From: JBCCRH01 sp039208045
Lineage (GTDB): Bacteria; Bacteroidota; Bacteroidia; Chitinophagales; Saprospiraceae
Length of the DNA stretch: 14,876 nt
Direction of reading: 5' to 3'
NCBI GenBank assembly: GCA_039208045.1
Contig: JBCCRH010000102.1
Coordinates: 1-14,876, forward strand
This document shows, piece after piece, positions 8,601-14,876 of this stretch. The translations under genes and the position numbers were made by a program. Within the stretch, counting starts at the first letter, position 1. Each line of letters starts with the position of its first letter. The notes under the pieces were generated by a model. It was given only the letters and a program-made list of their open reading frames with translations. It had not been told where the DNA came from and ran no database searches.

Positions 8601-11600
8601 AGAGCCGAAATTGGTGATCGTCGATCCTGCGCCGGTTTGCTGGGATCAGAAGGTCAATCTGACGGCTGCGGGCGTCATTGCTGAGCAAGACCCAGGCCAG
8701 ATCAGCTACTACCAAGATGAAGCGCTTACCAAACGCGTGGCCGACCCTAGTGCCGTTGGTACAGGTACCTACTACATTCGGATTGAAACGGAGCGTGGAT
8801 GTGTGACTAAGCGTCCGGTGAAGACCAAGGTAATGCCGCAGCCTATACTAGAAGTACATGATAGCGTGCTAGAATATGCACCAGATAAGGTGGACCTCTC
8901 CAAAGCAATTATTAAGCAAGATGAGGGTACGATTACCTACTATAAGGATAAGCGTCTACGAACAAAAGAAACAGCACCTACTGCCGTTGGGCATGGTGTC
9001 TTTTACCTACAGCTTACCAATAAAATGGGCTGTAAATCACTACCCAAAAAGGTAACTGCAATCAATCCTAAGCCCACCTTGGTCGTGCCGCTCCACCTCA
9101 AGGGCATTCACGTACCTAAAAAGGCAACCACCGTTGGGCCTACAGCCGATTTTAGCTACTTGCCCTGGAATGACGGCAAGAGGGATTACAATCCAGATTA
9201 CGCCCCGCTGGGCCAATATATTGAGACGACTCCATTGCAAAGCGCTAATGGTAGGCTACAAATGGGGATTCACTTGCACTGGAATCTTCCAGCAGCTTTT
9301 AGCCGCTATATCAAGGGAAAAGATGGCCACGATGAGCTTCCATTTGCACCAGTAGAGTGGGAGGTGATTCCACTTGCGCAAGAAAATAGTGGGGAGCAAC
9401 TGAAAGAAGAAAAGGTCTGGTCGGATTACCTACACCCAGAAGAAACACCACTCAACCTCAAATACGCCCAAGTGCCGCTTGCGCCAAAAGCCAAGCGCCA
9501 GCCTTTTCGGTACATGGGCACCGCAACGCCCCGAAATGAACAACCTAAAGCCACAGAGGGCCAATCTCCCAACTACTATCGGGAGTCAGCCTTCTTGAAT
9601 CACCCACTGACCTATTTGGGCTACGGATCGATGTCTTTTGCCTCCTTCTACCCCGATTGTCGAGAGGTATTTGGTCACCATATTCCGCTGGATAGTGAAA
9701 AACATGCTGGGCTGCGGCAAGTTACCTATATGGTACATACGACTTTGTACCGCGTAGAAGGTGGGAATTATCCATTCAACCAGCTGATGGCCCGACTAGA
9801 TATTAGTCTGGAAGAATTGCTCAATCAGCTCAAGTGGCCGCTTACCGGAGGTGGAGTGCCCAAGGAAATTCACTTGTCCGGTAGGGTAACGGTACACACC
9901 GGGCAGTCAACCAATCAAACGGTAGATCGCAGTACGAAGAATATTCAATTTAGCATGGGCCAAACGGGCACAGAGGCGCTATCGGCCTACCTTGCAGCGG
10001 AGCTAGGTAATGAATATGGCTTGCGCCAAAAAATGGAAGAGCAGCTCGAAGCCATCTTAATGGGAGATCAGATCACGGGGCATGCTGCTGATTTGAGCCT
10101 CAAGTTTTTGGAAAAACGCCATGCACATGGCTTCAAAAAACTGTCAGGAGGCCATCAGTGGACGATTCAGGCGCAGAGGGCTAAAGAGCTACAGCAAGAA
10201 ACCTTCGGCCTACACTTCCTCAACGCAGACGAAAAGCAGCGTACGATCAAACGTTTGGCTAAAAGCCTTTTCAAGCCTTTACTGGCCAACCTTCAGCAGG
10301 ATGAAGAGGTGCTAGCAGGTTTCCAGGAGCTGATCACTCGACTTTCGGAAAGCAGCAGTGCAGAGATACTTGCAGAACTGGAAGGCGTGCAACGGCCCGA
10401 TCCAATGCCACAAGGGCAGCAGTTATTTTTTGATACCTTAGCCAAACTAGAGCGCCAAGTGAAATGGCTCGATCACCTGGAACAGGTGAGCGGGAAGCTA
10501 ATTGATCTGAATCTTCAACAATTAAGCTATGAGCAAGCCAGCACGCAAGTGGCGAGCATGAAGCGAGAGCTCTTCGGTGATTGGTACAAATATATGTTGG
10601 CCAAATACCCCCCACCAGAAAGCTTAGAGCAATTCGAATCCTCCGATTTTCCGCCGGCCGGAGAAGTAGCGGCCTGGCTACAGCATCGCGCCGAAGCCAT
10701 TCTTACCAAAACAGAAGCGACAGGCGTAGCAAAAGTAACGGTAGCTGGAAATGGCAAGACCAACGCCATTCATACAAGCAGTGCGGGGCCTGTTGCAGAT
10801 AGCTTAGTGGCACGTTTTGAGGCGATCAAGCAGGTGATCGAAGCTACTCCTGCTGACGAGGTGCGCGCACAAATTGTCCACCGCCCCGCAGCACCATTCT
10901 ATATCCCTACTGACCCAGTGCTTTTGATAGCTGGGCTAAATATACCAGAGCCGCAACAGGGGCAAGCGCGACTGGCAGAAGACCACTATACTACTCAGCG
11001 CTTTAATGATAATGCTGATTTGAAGGAGCTGCGTGCCTTATCTGCTACCATGCAAGAGCTAGGTATTCCGATTGCGGAAAATGCTGCTTGGGCACCATTT
11101 ATCTTAGAGTGGGAAGCTGCGTTTTTACCGATAGTGGATCGCAATGACCAGAACTCGCCAAAGAATCGATTTACGCTTAAGGAAAACCGCGAAGAAACCG
11201 AGCTGTTGAATGCAGAAGGCTTCAAAAATTCACCGGCGGTAACGATACGCGGAAGAACCTTCCTCACGCCAGGCGCTAAAACGCGCAAGCTAGCGGCGCT
11301 GCGCGAGTTCTTAGCTTTAAAGCTTCAGCTCAACGATCCAGCCGAAGAAACGTTAGCTGCAAAGGCTCAAGCATATATCGACTCTAATCAGCGCCCCTAT
11401 GATACCAACGATGCGGTGCTGACCGCCGCCCGCGCCTATCTGCGCCTCAAAAACGAGAAAATTTTGTCGCAGGCTTTGGGTGGCCTCAATGATGGGATGA
11501 TACAGCTAGAGCACCACTTACAGCCTATTTTGCAAGACCCACTAGGTACTCAGGAGGAGCAAACCTTCACGGAGCAACTGGGCCAGCTCATTGGCCGAGA

Positions 11601-12858
11601 AAGCAAGTTAGCCCCTAATCCGGCGAAACCCTTCCTGCCCGCCCGCGCAGGCTCGTTCCGGTTGATTGGCGTTCGCCTAGTCGATACGTGGGGTCGCTAC
11701 AGAGATTTGCTGGAAAAGCGGGAGTTTGAAGCTATTCTTTCCGAACCGCTATTCCCGATAGGATCCAAAGCAGGCTGGGCAGGCTTACCGCTTCGCGTCA
11801 CGCAGCCCTTGCGCTTGCACGCCAACTGGTTGGCTGCGAATAAGCATAATGGGCAAGACGTATTGTTGGAGCACCTGCCGTATGCCTCTCCGATTGTCGG
11901 TTGGGTATGTAGCAATCCTATGGATCGGAGCCTTCTATATTTTGATAGCCAGGGCGACGCGTTGGGTTATTTTAACCGCCAAGCGGATAAGGGAGCACCT
12001 CCGGGTAAAAATGATGACTTTACCTTCCATAATCCAGCTTTGCAGCATGTGCTCGATCACGCAGATGGCAAGCCAGCATGGCTACAGTCTTTTATTGATG
12101 CTACTGAAAATGCCTTGGCACACATTGCACCCAAGGAGCACCATTTGCACAAAAGTATAGCGATGCTTACCGGCAGGCCGATGGCTGTGGTGCGCCTGAA
12201 AATTAGCTTTGAGCTAATGGGCTTACCCGCCCACGACCGTACCTGGACGGCCCTGCGCGATCAAATTGATCGCTTGCAGCATCACGAAGAAGAACTGCAT
12301 ACCCACTGGCAAGATATGCTCTTCCCCGTACGATTGGGCAATTATATGATGCTCAATGATGGATTGGTGGGTTTCTGGCAAGAAGATGAAGCAGGCAATC
12401 ATATCGGGCCTTTGTACACCATGGCAAGCCATACCGAACGGCCCGATATACTGCCGCACGATAAGGAGACACTGCTGTGGCTGCCGCTCAATGGAAAGCC
12501 GGTCACGCTCACTTTACTAGTCGATCCACGAGGTTCGGTACACGTAACGACCGGCGTACTGCCAGTGCAAAATTTGGCATTCCGTAAGGAATTGATTACA
12601 CCAGCCTTGGAGCGTATTAGCGCTTGGTTCTTGCAAGCACCGATCTTACAGCCCAAGAGTGCCAAGGATGTGCTAAAAATCAAGCCTGCTGAAGAACCCG
12701 GCTACGAGTGGAAGTGGCTAGAAGCAGCCAACGATCACCATGCCGCTACGGATGATAAATGGCATGAAATCGAACGCTTTGAGCTTGCCGGTAAGAAGCC
12801 TTCTTTTGATGACGATAGTGAGCTGCGCGAAGGTTGGCTCATCTTAGATCACGAATAA
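5611..12858 (+). CDS. 2415-residue leaderless mosaic protein: crystallin-like, beta-trefoil, Ig-like and large uncharacterised module
   Basis: Layout by residue: 1-80 betagamma-crystallin-like (IFNGSNYEGDSQTLSLGRHD, then NDRLRSIQIPPG); 88-228, 314-450 and 540-677 ricin-type beta-trefoils with QxW-like repeats (for example HQKWALEW, YQKWNIIP, NQLFRLEL); 231-304, 456-530 and 682-757 Ig-like modules ending in AKKVTVP; 764-1155 five more Ig-like modules; 1156-2415 a conserved-looking module of unknown function, with an alpha-helical centre (about 1450-1750). No membrane segment, signal peptide or T9SS tail is visible. The start is firm: an in-frame TAA lies at 5557-5559 and no start codon lies between it and 5611. 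Known: trefoil, crystallin-like and Ig-like domains bind glycans or serve as stable spacers, mostly outside cells. Inferred: a glycan-binding structural or surface component acting with the tail-fibre-like product of the next gene, 24 bases downstream. The ribosome-binding region is A-rich with no clear Shine-Dalgarno site. Function is otherwise unknown; a toxin is possible, but no catalytic motif was recognised. Confidence 0.85.
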   Translation: MKITIFNGSNYEGDSQTLSLGRHDIDVLRSGIGNDRLRSIQIPPGLQARVYRDNFKVERGVLTESTPSVSAAIGATSSIVVELNPAYPFYIQAKHSQKALQAADRSQANNATVKQYTFQRQPYQQFKLEVLEDGYYKIIATHSQKVLASEDGSTDLHSKIVQQDWTNEAHQKWALEWQESDGALKITSKKGEGESRVIDISGGGMADGANAQLYTWHGKDNQRFLLISKPNLQVTNPSDKRSTSSVNLQDPAITAGSEQGVFAYFMDELLSQPVSDATSVPPGDYWIQLTTADGQTTAKKVTVPTLALPELGKQYGIYTRHNLPIGIRDNSNAEHGMLEQQAIHPTNYTQHFEFIAIEDGLFKIKNVYTGKFISADPTTNHDEGNIVLNDWQDQDYQKWNIIPGEDGKYSFTVLSNGKALDLRDAGTAEGTRIQQWTYVSNVFNQLFRLELLPPIVNLVITNPSETRQERVVDLRDPAITAGSEAGKFTYFADKALTQPIPDGQKVGPGEYWILLTTADGRTIAKKVTVPAAVLPELGKQYGIYTKRHNLPIGIKDNSTAENSTVEQQAIHPTNYTQHFEFIPVEDGWFKIKNVYSGKFLSADPETNQDEGNIFLNDWKDQDYQKWKIIPNEDGLYSFTLKSNEKALDLREGAALVGTRIQQWRYVSGVFNQLYRLEPLPEIVNLVINNPLETRLNREINLHDPAITAGSEEGRFLYFRDAALTQPIAEGQMVSPGFYWILLITADNRTIAKKVTVPVLLLPKLVITNPPMVCIGVPVDLTADAIVAGSNAGTRSYYLDKALTQAVSNPEAVEHGTYYIKLLVGGDRYSVASVAVTIFEVPQLDIHPPAPVCWDHLVDLTAKSITEGSNGTSYAYFLDPELTQPVPDPKAVGTGTYYIELTTKDGCKTSKSVQAVIKPEPVLEVADPPAVCWDKKVDLTTEGVVTAQDEGTLAYFKDEACTQAVATPTAVADGTYYVQLKVPDGCTKAKAVKATIWPEPKLVIVDPAPVCWDQKVNLTAAGVIAEQDPGQISYYQDEALTKRVADPSAVGTGTYYIRIETERGCVTKRPVKTKVMPQPILEVHDSVLEYAPDKVDLSKAIIKQDEGTITYYKDKRLRTKETAPTAVGHGVFYLQLTNKMGCKSLPKKVTAINPKPTLVVPLHLKGIHVPKKATTVGPTADFSYLPWNDGKRDYNPDYAPLGQYIETTPLQSANGRLQMGIHLHWNLPAAFSRYIKGKDGHDELPFAPVEWEVIPLAQENSGEQLKEEKVWSDYLHPEETPLNLKYAQVPLAPKAKRQPFRYMGTATPRNEQPKATEGQSPNYYRESAFLNHPLTYLGYGSMSFASFYPDCREVFGHHIPLDSEKHAGLRQVTYMVHTTLYRVEGGNYPFNQLMARLDISLEELLNQLKWPLTGGGVPKEIHLSGRVTVHTGQSTNQTVDRSTKNIQFSMGQTGTEALSAYLAAELGNEYGLRQKMEEQLEAILMGDQITGHAADLSLKFLEKRHAHGFKKLSGGHQWTIQAQRAKELQQETFGLHFLNADEKQRTIKRLAKSLFKPLLANLQQDEEVLAGFQELITRLSESSSAEILAELEGVQRPDPMPQGQQLFFDTLAKLERQVKWLDHLEQVSGKLIDLNLQQLSYEQASTQVASMKRELFGDWYKYMLAKYPPPESLEQFESSDFPPAGEVAAWLQHRAEAILTKTEATGVAKVTVAGNGKTNAIHTSSAGPVADSLVARFEAIKQVIEATPADEVRAQIVHRPAAPFYIPTDPVLLIAGLNIPEPQQGQARLAEDHYTTQRFNDNADLKELRALSATMQELGIPIAENAAWAPFILEWEAAFLPIVDRNDQNSPKNRFTLKENREETELLNAEGFKNSPAVTIRGRTFLTPGAKTRKLAALREFLALKLQLNDPAEETLAAKAQAYIDSNQRPYDTNDAVLTAARAYLRLKNEKILSQALGGLNDGMIQLEHHLQPILQDPLGTQEEQTFTEQLGQLIGRESKLAPNPAKPFLPARAGSFRLIGVRLVDTWGRYRDLLEKREFEAILSEPLFPIGSKAGWAGLPLRVTQPLRLHANWLAANKHNGQDVLLEHLPYASPIVGWVCSNPMDRSLLYFDSQGDALGYFNRQADKGAPPGKNDDFTFHNPALQHVLDHADGKPAWLQSFIDATENALAHIAPKEHHLHKSIAMLTGRPMAVVRLKISFELMGLPAHDRTWTALRDQIDRLQHHEEELHTHWQDMLFPVRLGNYMMLNDGLVGFWQEDEAGNHIGPLYTMASHTERPDILPHDKETLLWLPLNGKPVTLTLLVDPRGSVHVTTGVLPVQNLAFRKELITPALERISAWFLQAPILQPKSAKDVLKIKPAEEPGYEWKWLEAANDHHAATDDKWHEIERFELAGKKPSFDDDSELREGWLILDHE
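6523..7881 (+). repeat. Two-copy internal duplication of a trefoil + Ig-like unit (226/227 residues)
   Basis: Residues 305-530 and 531-757 of the mosaic protein are near copies. Shared segments include PELGKQYGIYT, EQQAIHPTNYTQHFEFI, DYQKW, GTRIQQW and DPAITAGSE. The second copy has one extra residue (TKRHN against TRHN). A third, more diverged trefoil + Ig pair precedes them (about 88-304); its Ig part is close but its trefoil is not. This points to a fairly recent duplication of the whole two-domain unit rather than of single domains. Confidence 0.85.
7900..9075 (+). repeat. Five tandem Ig-like modules of about 79 residues
   Basis: Residues 764-1155 of the mosaic protein. The marker Val of VC(W/I) falls at bases 7924, 8161, 8398 and 8635, exactly 237 bases (79 codons) apart, and the fifth module starts 79 codons after the fourth. 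Each has the order PPxVC, VDLT, a (Y/A)YF or YY segment, a TQxV or similar segment, GTYYI and then usually GC. This resembles Ig-like modules common in secreted Bacteroidota proteins. The middle three have a Cys at both marks (the second of these three also has one extra Cys); the first has only the early Cys and the last only the late one. Confidence 0.8.
9076..12855 (+). other. Uncharacterised conserved-looking C-terminal module of the mosaic protein
   Basis: Codes for residues 1156-2415. Landmarks: LHLKGIHVPKKATTVGPTAD at the start, GIHLHWNLP (1219-1227), SFYPDCREVFG (about 1345-1355), a helical, charged middle (about 1450-1750), PFYIPTDPVLL (1762-1772), VRLVDTWGRY (2021-2030), GWVCSNPMDRSLL from 2097, FPVRLG followed by DGLVGFW (2238-2256), VDPRGSVHVTTGVLP (2304-2318) and a terminal REGWLIL. 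From memory, the same order of segments occurs in large unannotated proteins of several bacterial phyla; I cannot name a family or a function, and this recollection is unverified. No enzyme active-site motif was recognised. Confidence 0.55.
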
Positions 12859-12882
12859 AAAGCACCCAAAATCAAAAAAAAT
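12859..12882 (+). other. 24-base A-rich spacer and leader of the tail-fibre-like gene
   Basis: The spacer is 24 bases, 18 of them A, and contains a run of eight A just before AT-ATG. There is no Shine-Dalgarno sequence; A-rich leaders of this kind are normal for translation start in Bacteroidota. It is too short for a terminator and promoter, so the two genes are almost certainly one transcript. It contains no stop codon in the common reading frame, so only the TAA at 12856-12858 divides the two proteins. Confidence 0.7.
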
Positions 12883-14876
12883 ATGAGTCAGCCAACGATA
12901 GTCACCAAGCAATATCCCGTCGATGCGCAGTTCCCCATTGAGATTCAGGGGGCTGATCCCAACGGGCACCCCGCCTTCTATTTTGTAAAAAAAGAAGATG
13001 CAGGCTCCTCCAAGTATCGCACCCACCTGAGCATTCGCAACGAATCGGACAGAACGATCGTCATTCCGCCCAAGGAAAATAAAAGCTTAGAGAACTACCA
13101 CTTCCAGCTGCGCTTCCGCCCAGGCCTGGTGAATGGCCGAATGGTGCGCAAGATGATGCCACTCTTCAATGAGTTGCAAAACCAAATGGGGCCTGGTTGG
13201 GAATGGCACGACCTCCGTACGCGCATCAATACTGATGGGGTCATTACCGTGAATTTTACGTACACGGGCGTGCTGGAACGTCCCCAAAAGCCAAAGGATC
13301 CGAAGGACAGAAATTCAGAACGTGTAGAGGATACGAGCAAGATCAAGCGAACGACAGATAAGGTATACTGGGCACCTGATACGGAGCTACAGCTACAGCT
13401 TCGCCCGGTGTATGACGCTCCGCTTACCGGTGCTTTTTTCTTAAAAATGGAGCTAGACTACAGCCCCATCCTGAGCGATGACCAAGGCGTACAACACCGC
13501 TTGCTCAACTTAGCGGTTGTAGACCTTAGCGGTAAAACCTTCTTTCCTGTAAAAGCCGACGTAGTAGGCTCCAACACCATCCTCAACGATGGCGAAACGG
13601 GCAATGCTCGCTCTATCCACCTTTGGAATACGCTGGCGCACAGCAGTGTCCCCATTCGTAGCCACGGCCGCGATCACGAATCGGGTACTATGATCACCAT
13701 CGCCATGCGCTGCCACAGCTCCCAGGATAATAACGGCATGGAACGCCACCCCACGGTAATGGGTACCCGTAGCCAAGTAGCAGGCACCAATCTAAAAATT
13801 AAGACGATACAAGCCAAAACAGGCGATGAAGCAGAATGGAGCGAGCCGAAGCGCCACGAAGATGTACCCGGCTGGGTCAGCTGGGAAGTGAGTGCCCCCA
13901 ATACCAGCTCGACCTACTACCTCAATTTTGATGAACCCCATGATGCTGATCCCGCTATTTTGAGTGGCCTCGTGCTTGAGCTTAGCGAGCTTTACAGTAG
14001 CGCACCAGATGGTATTTCTAATATCTATATCCACTTCCACCATGTACCTGGCTATGCTGATCATACCATTATTGTGCCACTGGAGAAGACACCGCTGGTC
14101 GTGCGTGGGCAGAGCGTTGGCGTGGGCCGAATGCCCCTTAATCCAGATGCAGGGACCTTGGCTGTAAAAGGAGAAGGCCATTTTGGGAGCAACGGCCATT
14201 TTGGAGGAAATTTGAATGTATATGGTAATGGTACGGTCTCCAAGGGTTTTACTATTAAAAAAGACTTAACCGTTGAAGGGACTAGCACATTGAAAGGGGA
14301 CATTGAAGCACAAGGGGATATCGAAGCACAAGGGAACATCGAGGCACAAGGAAATATTGAAGCACAAGGGAACATCGAAGCACAAGGAAATATTGAAGCA
14401 AAAAGAAATATTGAAGCTCAAGGAGATATTGAAGCTCAAGGAGACATTGAAGCTCAAGGAGATATTGAAGCTCAAGGACGAATTAAAGATAAAACAGGCT
14501 ACCTGATGCCTGTCGGCAGCATTATTGCTTACGGCGGCCGATCTGCCCCAGACGGCTGGCTCCCTTGCGATGGGAGGGACATCCCAAGTGGAAGTGAGTA
14601 TGATGAATTGAGGACAGCACTCGGTTCAATCACTGCAACCGTTAATGGAAAATCAAAAAACTGGGGATATAGAGTACCCGACCTACGCAGTCGTTTTATT
14701 GTCGGTTCTGGTCAGGGAAGTGTGGCGGACTATGCGGGTAAAGCAGCCAAAAATTACTCATTACATGCCTATGGTGGGGAGGAAAAGCATAAACTAACGA
14801 AGAGTGAGATGCCAGATCATAACCATAATGATGGTAGTTATAACCGATTAGGAAAAGTAGATGGAAAAGATACCAC
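12883..14876 (+). CDS. Tail-fibre-like protein with hexapeptide-repeat shaft and phage tail-collar domain (3' end outside window)
   Basis: 664 codons and two further bases are visible, with no stop before the window ends. Residues 1-420 are a globular, beta-rich part without signal peptide; near its end are NIYIHFHHVPGY and IVPLEKTPLVVR (about 380-405) then SVGVG, a segment order I recall from Bacteroidota fibre-like proteins. Residues 426-472 are a Gly-rich shaft (LAVKGEGHFG, LNVYGNG, LTVEGTSTLKG), 473-532 are ten six-residue repeats, and from 542 a tail-collar domain runs on: MPVGSIIAYGG, APDGWLPCDGR (Cys562), VPDLRSRFIVGSG, GGEEKHKLTKSEMPDHNH. Known: collar domains occur in phage short tail fibres such as T4 gp12 and in related bacterial surface proteins, which are trimeric and often bind receptors. 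Inferred: a trimeric fibre working with the upstream mosaic protein. ATG at 12883 is the first start after the preceding TAA. The missing C-terminus may hold the receptor-binding tip. Confidence 0.85.
   Translation, partial: MSQPTIVTKQYPVDAQFPIEIQGADPNGHPAFYFVKKEDAGSSKYRTHLSIRNESDRTIVIPPKENKSLENYHFQLRFRPGLVNGRMVRKMMPLFNELQNQMGPGWEWHDLRTRINTDGVITVNFTYTGVLERPQKPKDPKDRNSERVEDTSKIKRTTDKVYWAPDTELQLQLRPVYDAPLTGAFFLKMELDYSPILSDDQGVQHRLLNLAVVDLSGKTFFPVKADVVGSNTILNDGETGNARSIHLWNTLAHSSVPIRSHGRDHESGTMITIAMRCHSSQDNNGMERHPTVMGTRSQVAGTNLKIKTIQAKTGDEAEWSEPKRHEDVPGWVSWEVSAPNTSSTYYLNFDEPHDADPAILSGLVLELSELYSSAPDGISNIYIHFHHVPGYADHTIIVPLEKTPLVVRGQSVGVGRMPLNPDAGTLAVKGEGHFGSNGHFGGNLNVYGNGTVSKGFTIKKDLTVEGTSTLKGDIEAQGDIEAQGNIEAQGNIEAQGNIEAQGNIEAKRNIEAQGDIEAQGDIEAQGDIEAQGRIKDKTGYLMPVGSIIAYGGRSAPDGWLPCDGRDIPSGSEYDELRTALGSITATVNGKSKNWGYRVPDLRSRFIVGSGQGSVADYAGKAAKNYSLHAYGGEEKHKLTKSEMPDHNHNDGSYNRLGKVDGKDT
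14299..14478 (+). repeat. Ten tandem 18-bp units coding (D/N)IEAQG in the fibre shaft
   Basis: All ten units are in frame and exactly 18 bases long. Unit 1 starts at 14299; units 1, 2, 8, 9 and 10 begin with Asp and units 3-7 with Asn. Unit 6 (14389-14406) reads NIEAKR, explained by two base changes. Units 1-6 use GCA for Ala and units 7-10 use GCT. Units 3-4 and 5-6 form a 36-base higher-order repeat. A six-residue period fits a beta-helical or triple-stranded fibrous shaft. Confidence 0.95.

Noticed and set aside
8224..8715. 163-residue minus-strand reading frame
   Set aside because: It is antisense to the Ig-like array; its length follows from the repeated base composition of that array.
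14061..14475. Minus-strand frames with repetitive Phe/Ser/Cys-rich products
   Set aside because: They are the antisense reading of the same repeat and have no start region or family resemblance.
14299..14478. Short regular repeats that could suggest a CRISPR array
   Set aside because: The units are 18 bases, directly adjacent with no unique spacers, and in frame with a long coding region, so they are a protein repeat.
14303..14506. Lys-rich 67-residue reading frame on the plus strand
   Set aside because: It is the out-of-frame reading of the hexapeptide repeat inside the tail-fibre-like gene; its regularity comes from the DNA repeat.
12883..14876. Evidence for a prophage
   Set aside because: Only a collar/fibre-type protein is visible; no integrase, terminase, portal, capsid, tape-measure or lysis gene is present, and such fibre-like proteins also occur outside prophages.

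Overview
The window looks like chromosomal DNA of a member of the Bacteroidota, probably a Lewinella/Saprospira-type gliding or surface-living bacterium. The evidence is a large secreted protein with SprB-type repeats that ends in a type B (CHU_C) sorting domain of the type IX secretion system (T9SS). Further support comes from a lipoprotein glycosidase preceded by a CBM9-like protein, from A-rich rather than Shine-Dalgarno leaders on the two long right-hand genes, and from Ig-like modules of a kind common in secreted Bacteroidota proteins. The phylum is fairly secure; anything finer is inference.

Left part (1-5210): the 3' end of a CBM9-like carbohydrate-binding protein (2-589) is followed after 4 bases by a lipoprotein glycosyl-hydrolase-like TIM-barrel protein (594-1727), so the two probably form an operon acting on a polysaccharide. 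Facing them on the minus strand is a 1170-residue secreted adhesin-like protein (1698-5210) with a signal peptide, Ig/SprB-like repeats and a T9SS type B sorting domain. Its 3' end overlaps the glycosidase gene by 30 bp.

Middle (5211-5610): a 400-bp divergent intergenic region. It holds a cluster of TACC/GGTA half-sites next to a run of seven G, but no promoter I can call with confidence.

Right part (5611-14876): two long co-directional genes in the same reading frame, separated by one TAA and 24 bases. The first encodes a 2415-residue mosaic: a betagamma-crystallin-like segment, three (beta-trefoil + Ig-like) pairs, five more Ig-like modules, and a 1260-residue C-terminal module that I recognise only as an uncharacterised conserved type. 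The second, cut by the window end, encodes a tail-fibre-like protein: a globular N-terminal part, a glycine-rich shaft, ten copies of a six-residue repeat, and a phage tail-collar domain. Neither has a signal peptide or, in the visible sequence, a T9SS sorting domain, although their modules are typical of extracellular or particle-surface proteins. This pair is the most interesting part of the window. A reasonable hypothesis is that they are surface or fibre components of a phage-tail-like particle or another non-Sec-exported assembly, but no sheath, tube, baseplate or capsid gene is present here to prove it.

No tRNA, rRNA, CRISPR array, insertion sequence or integrase was seen.
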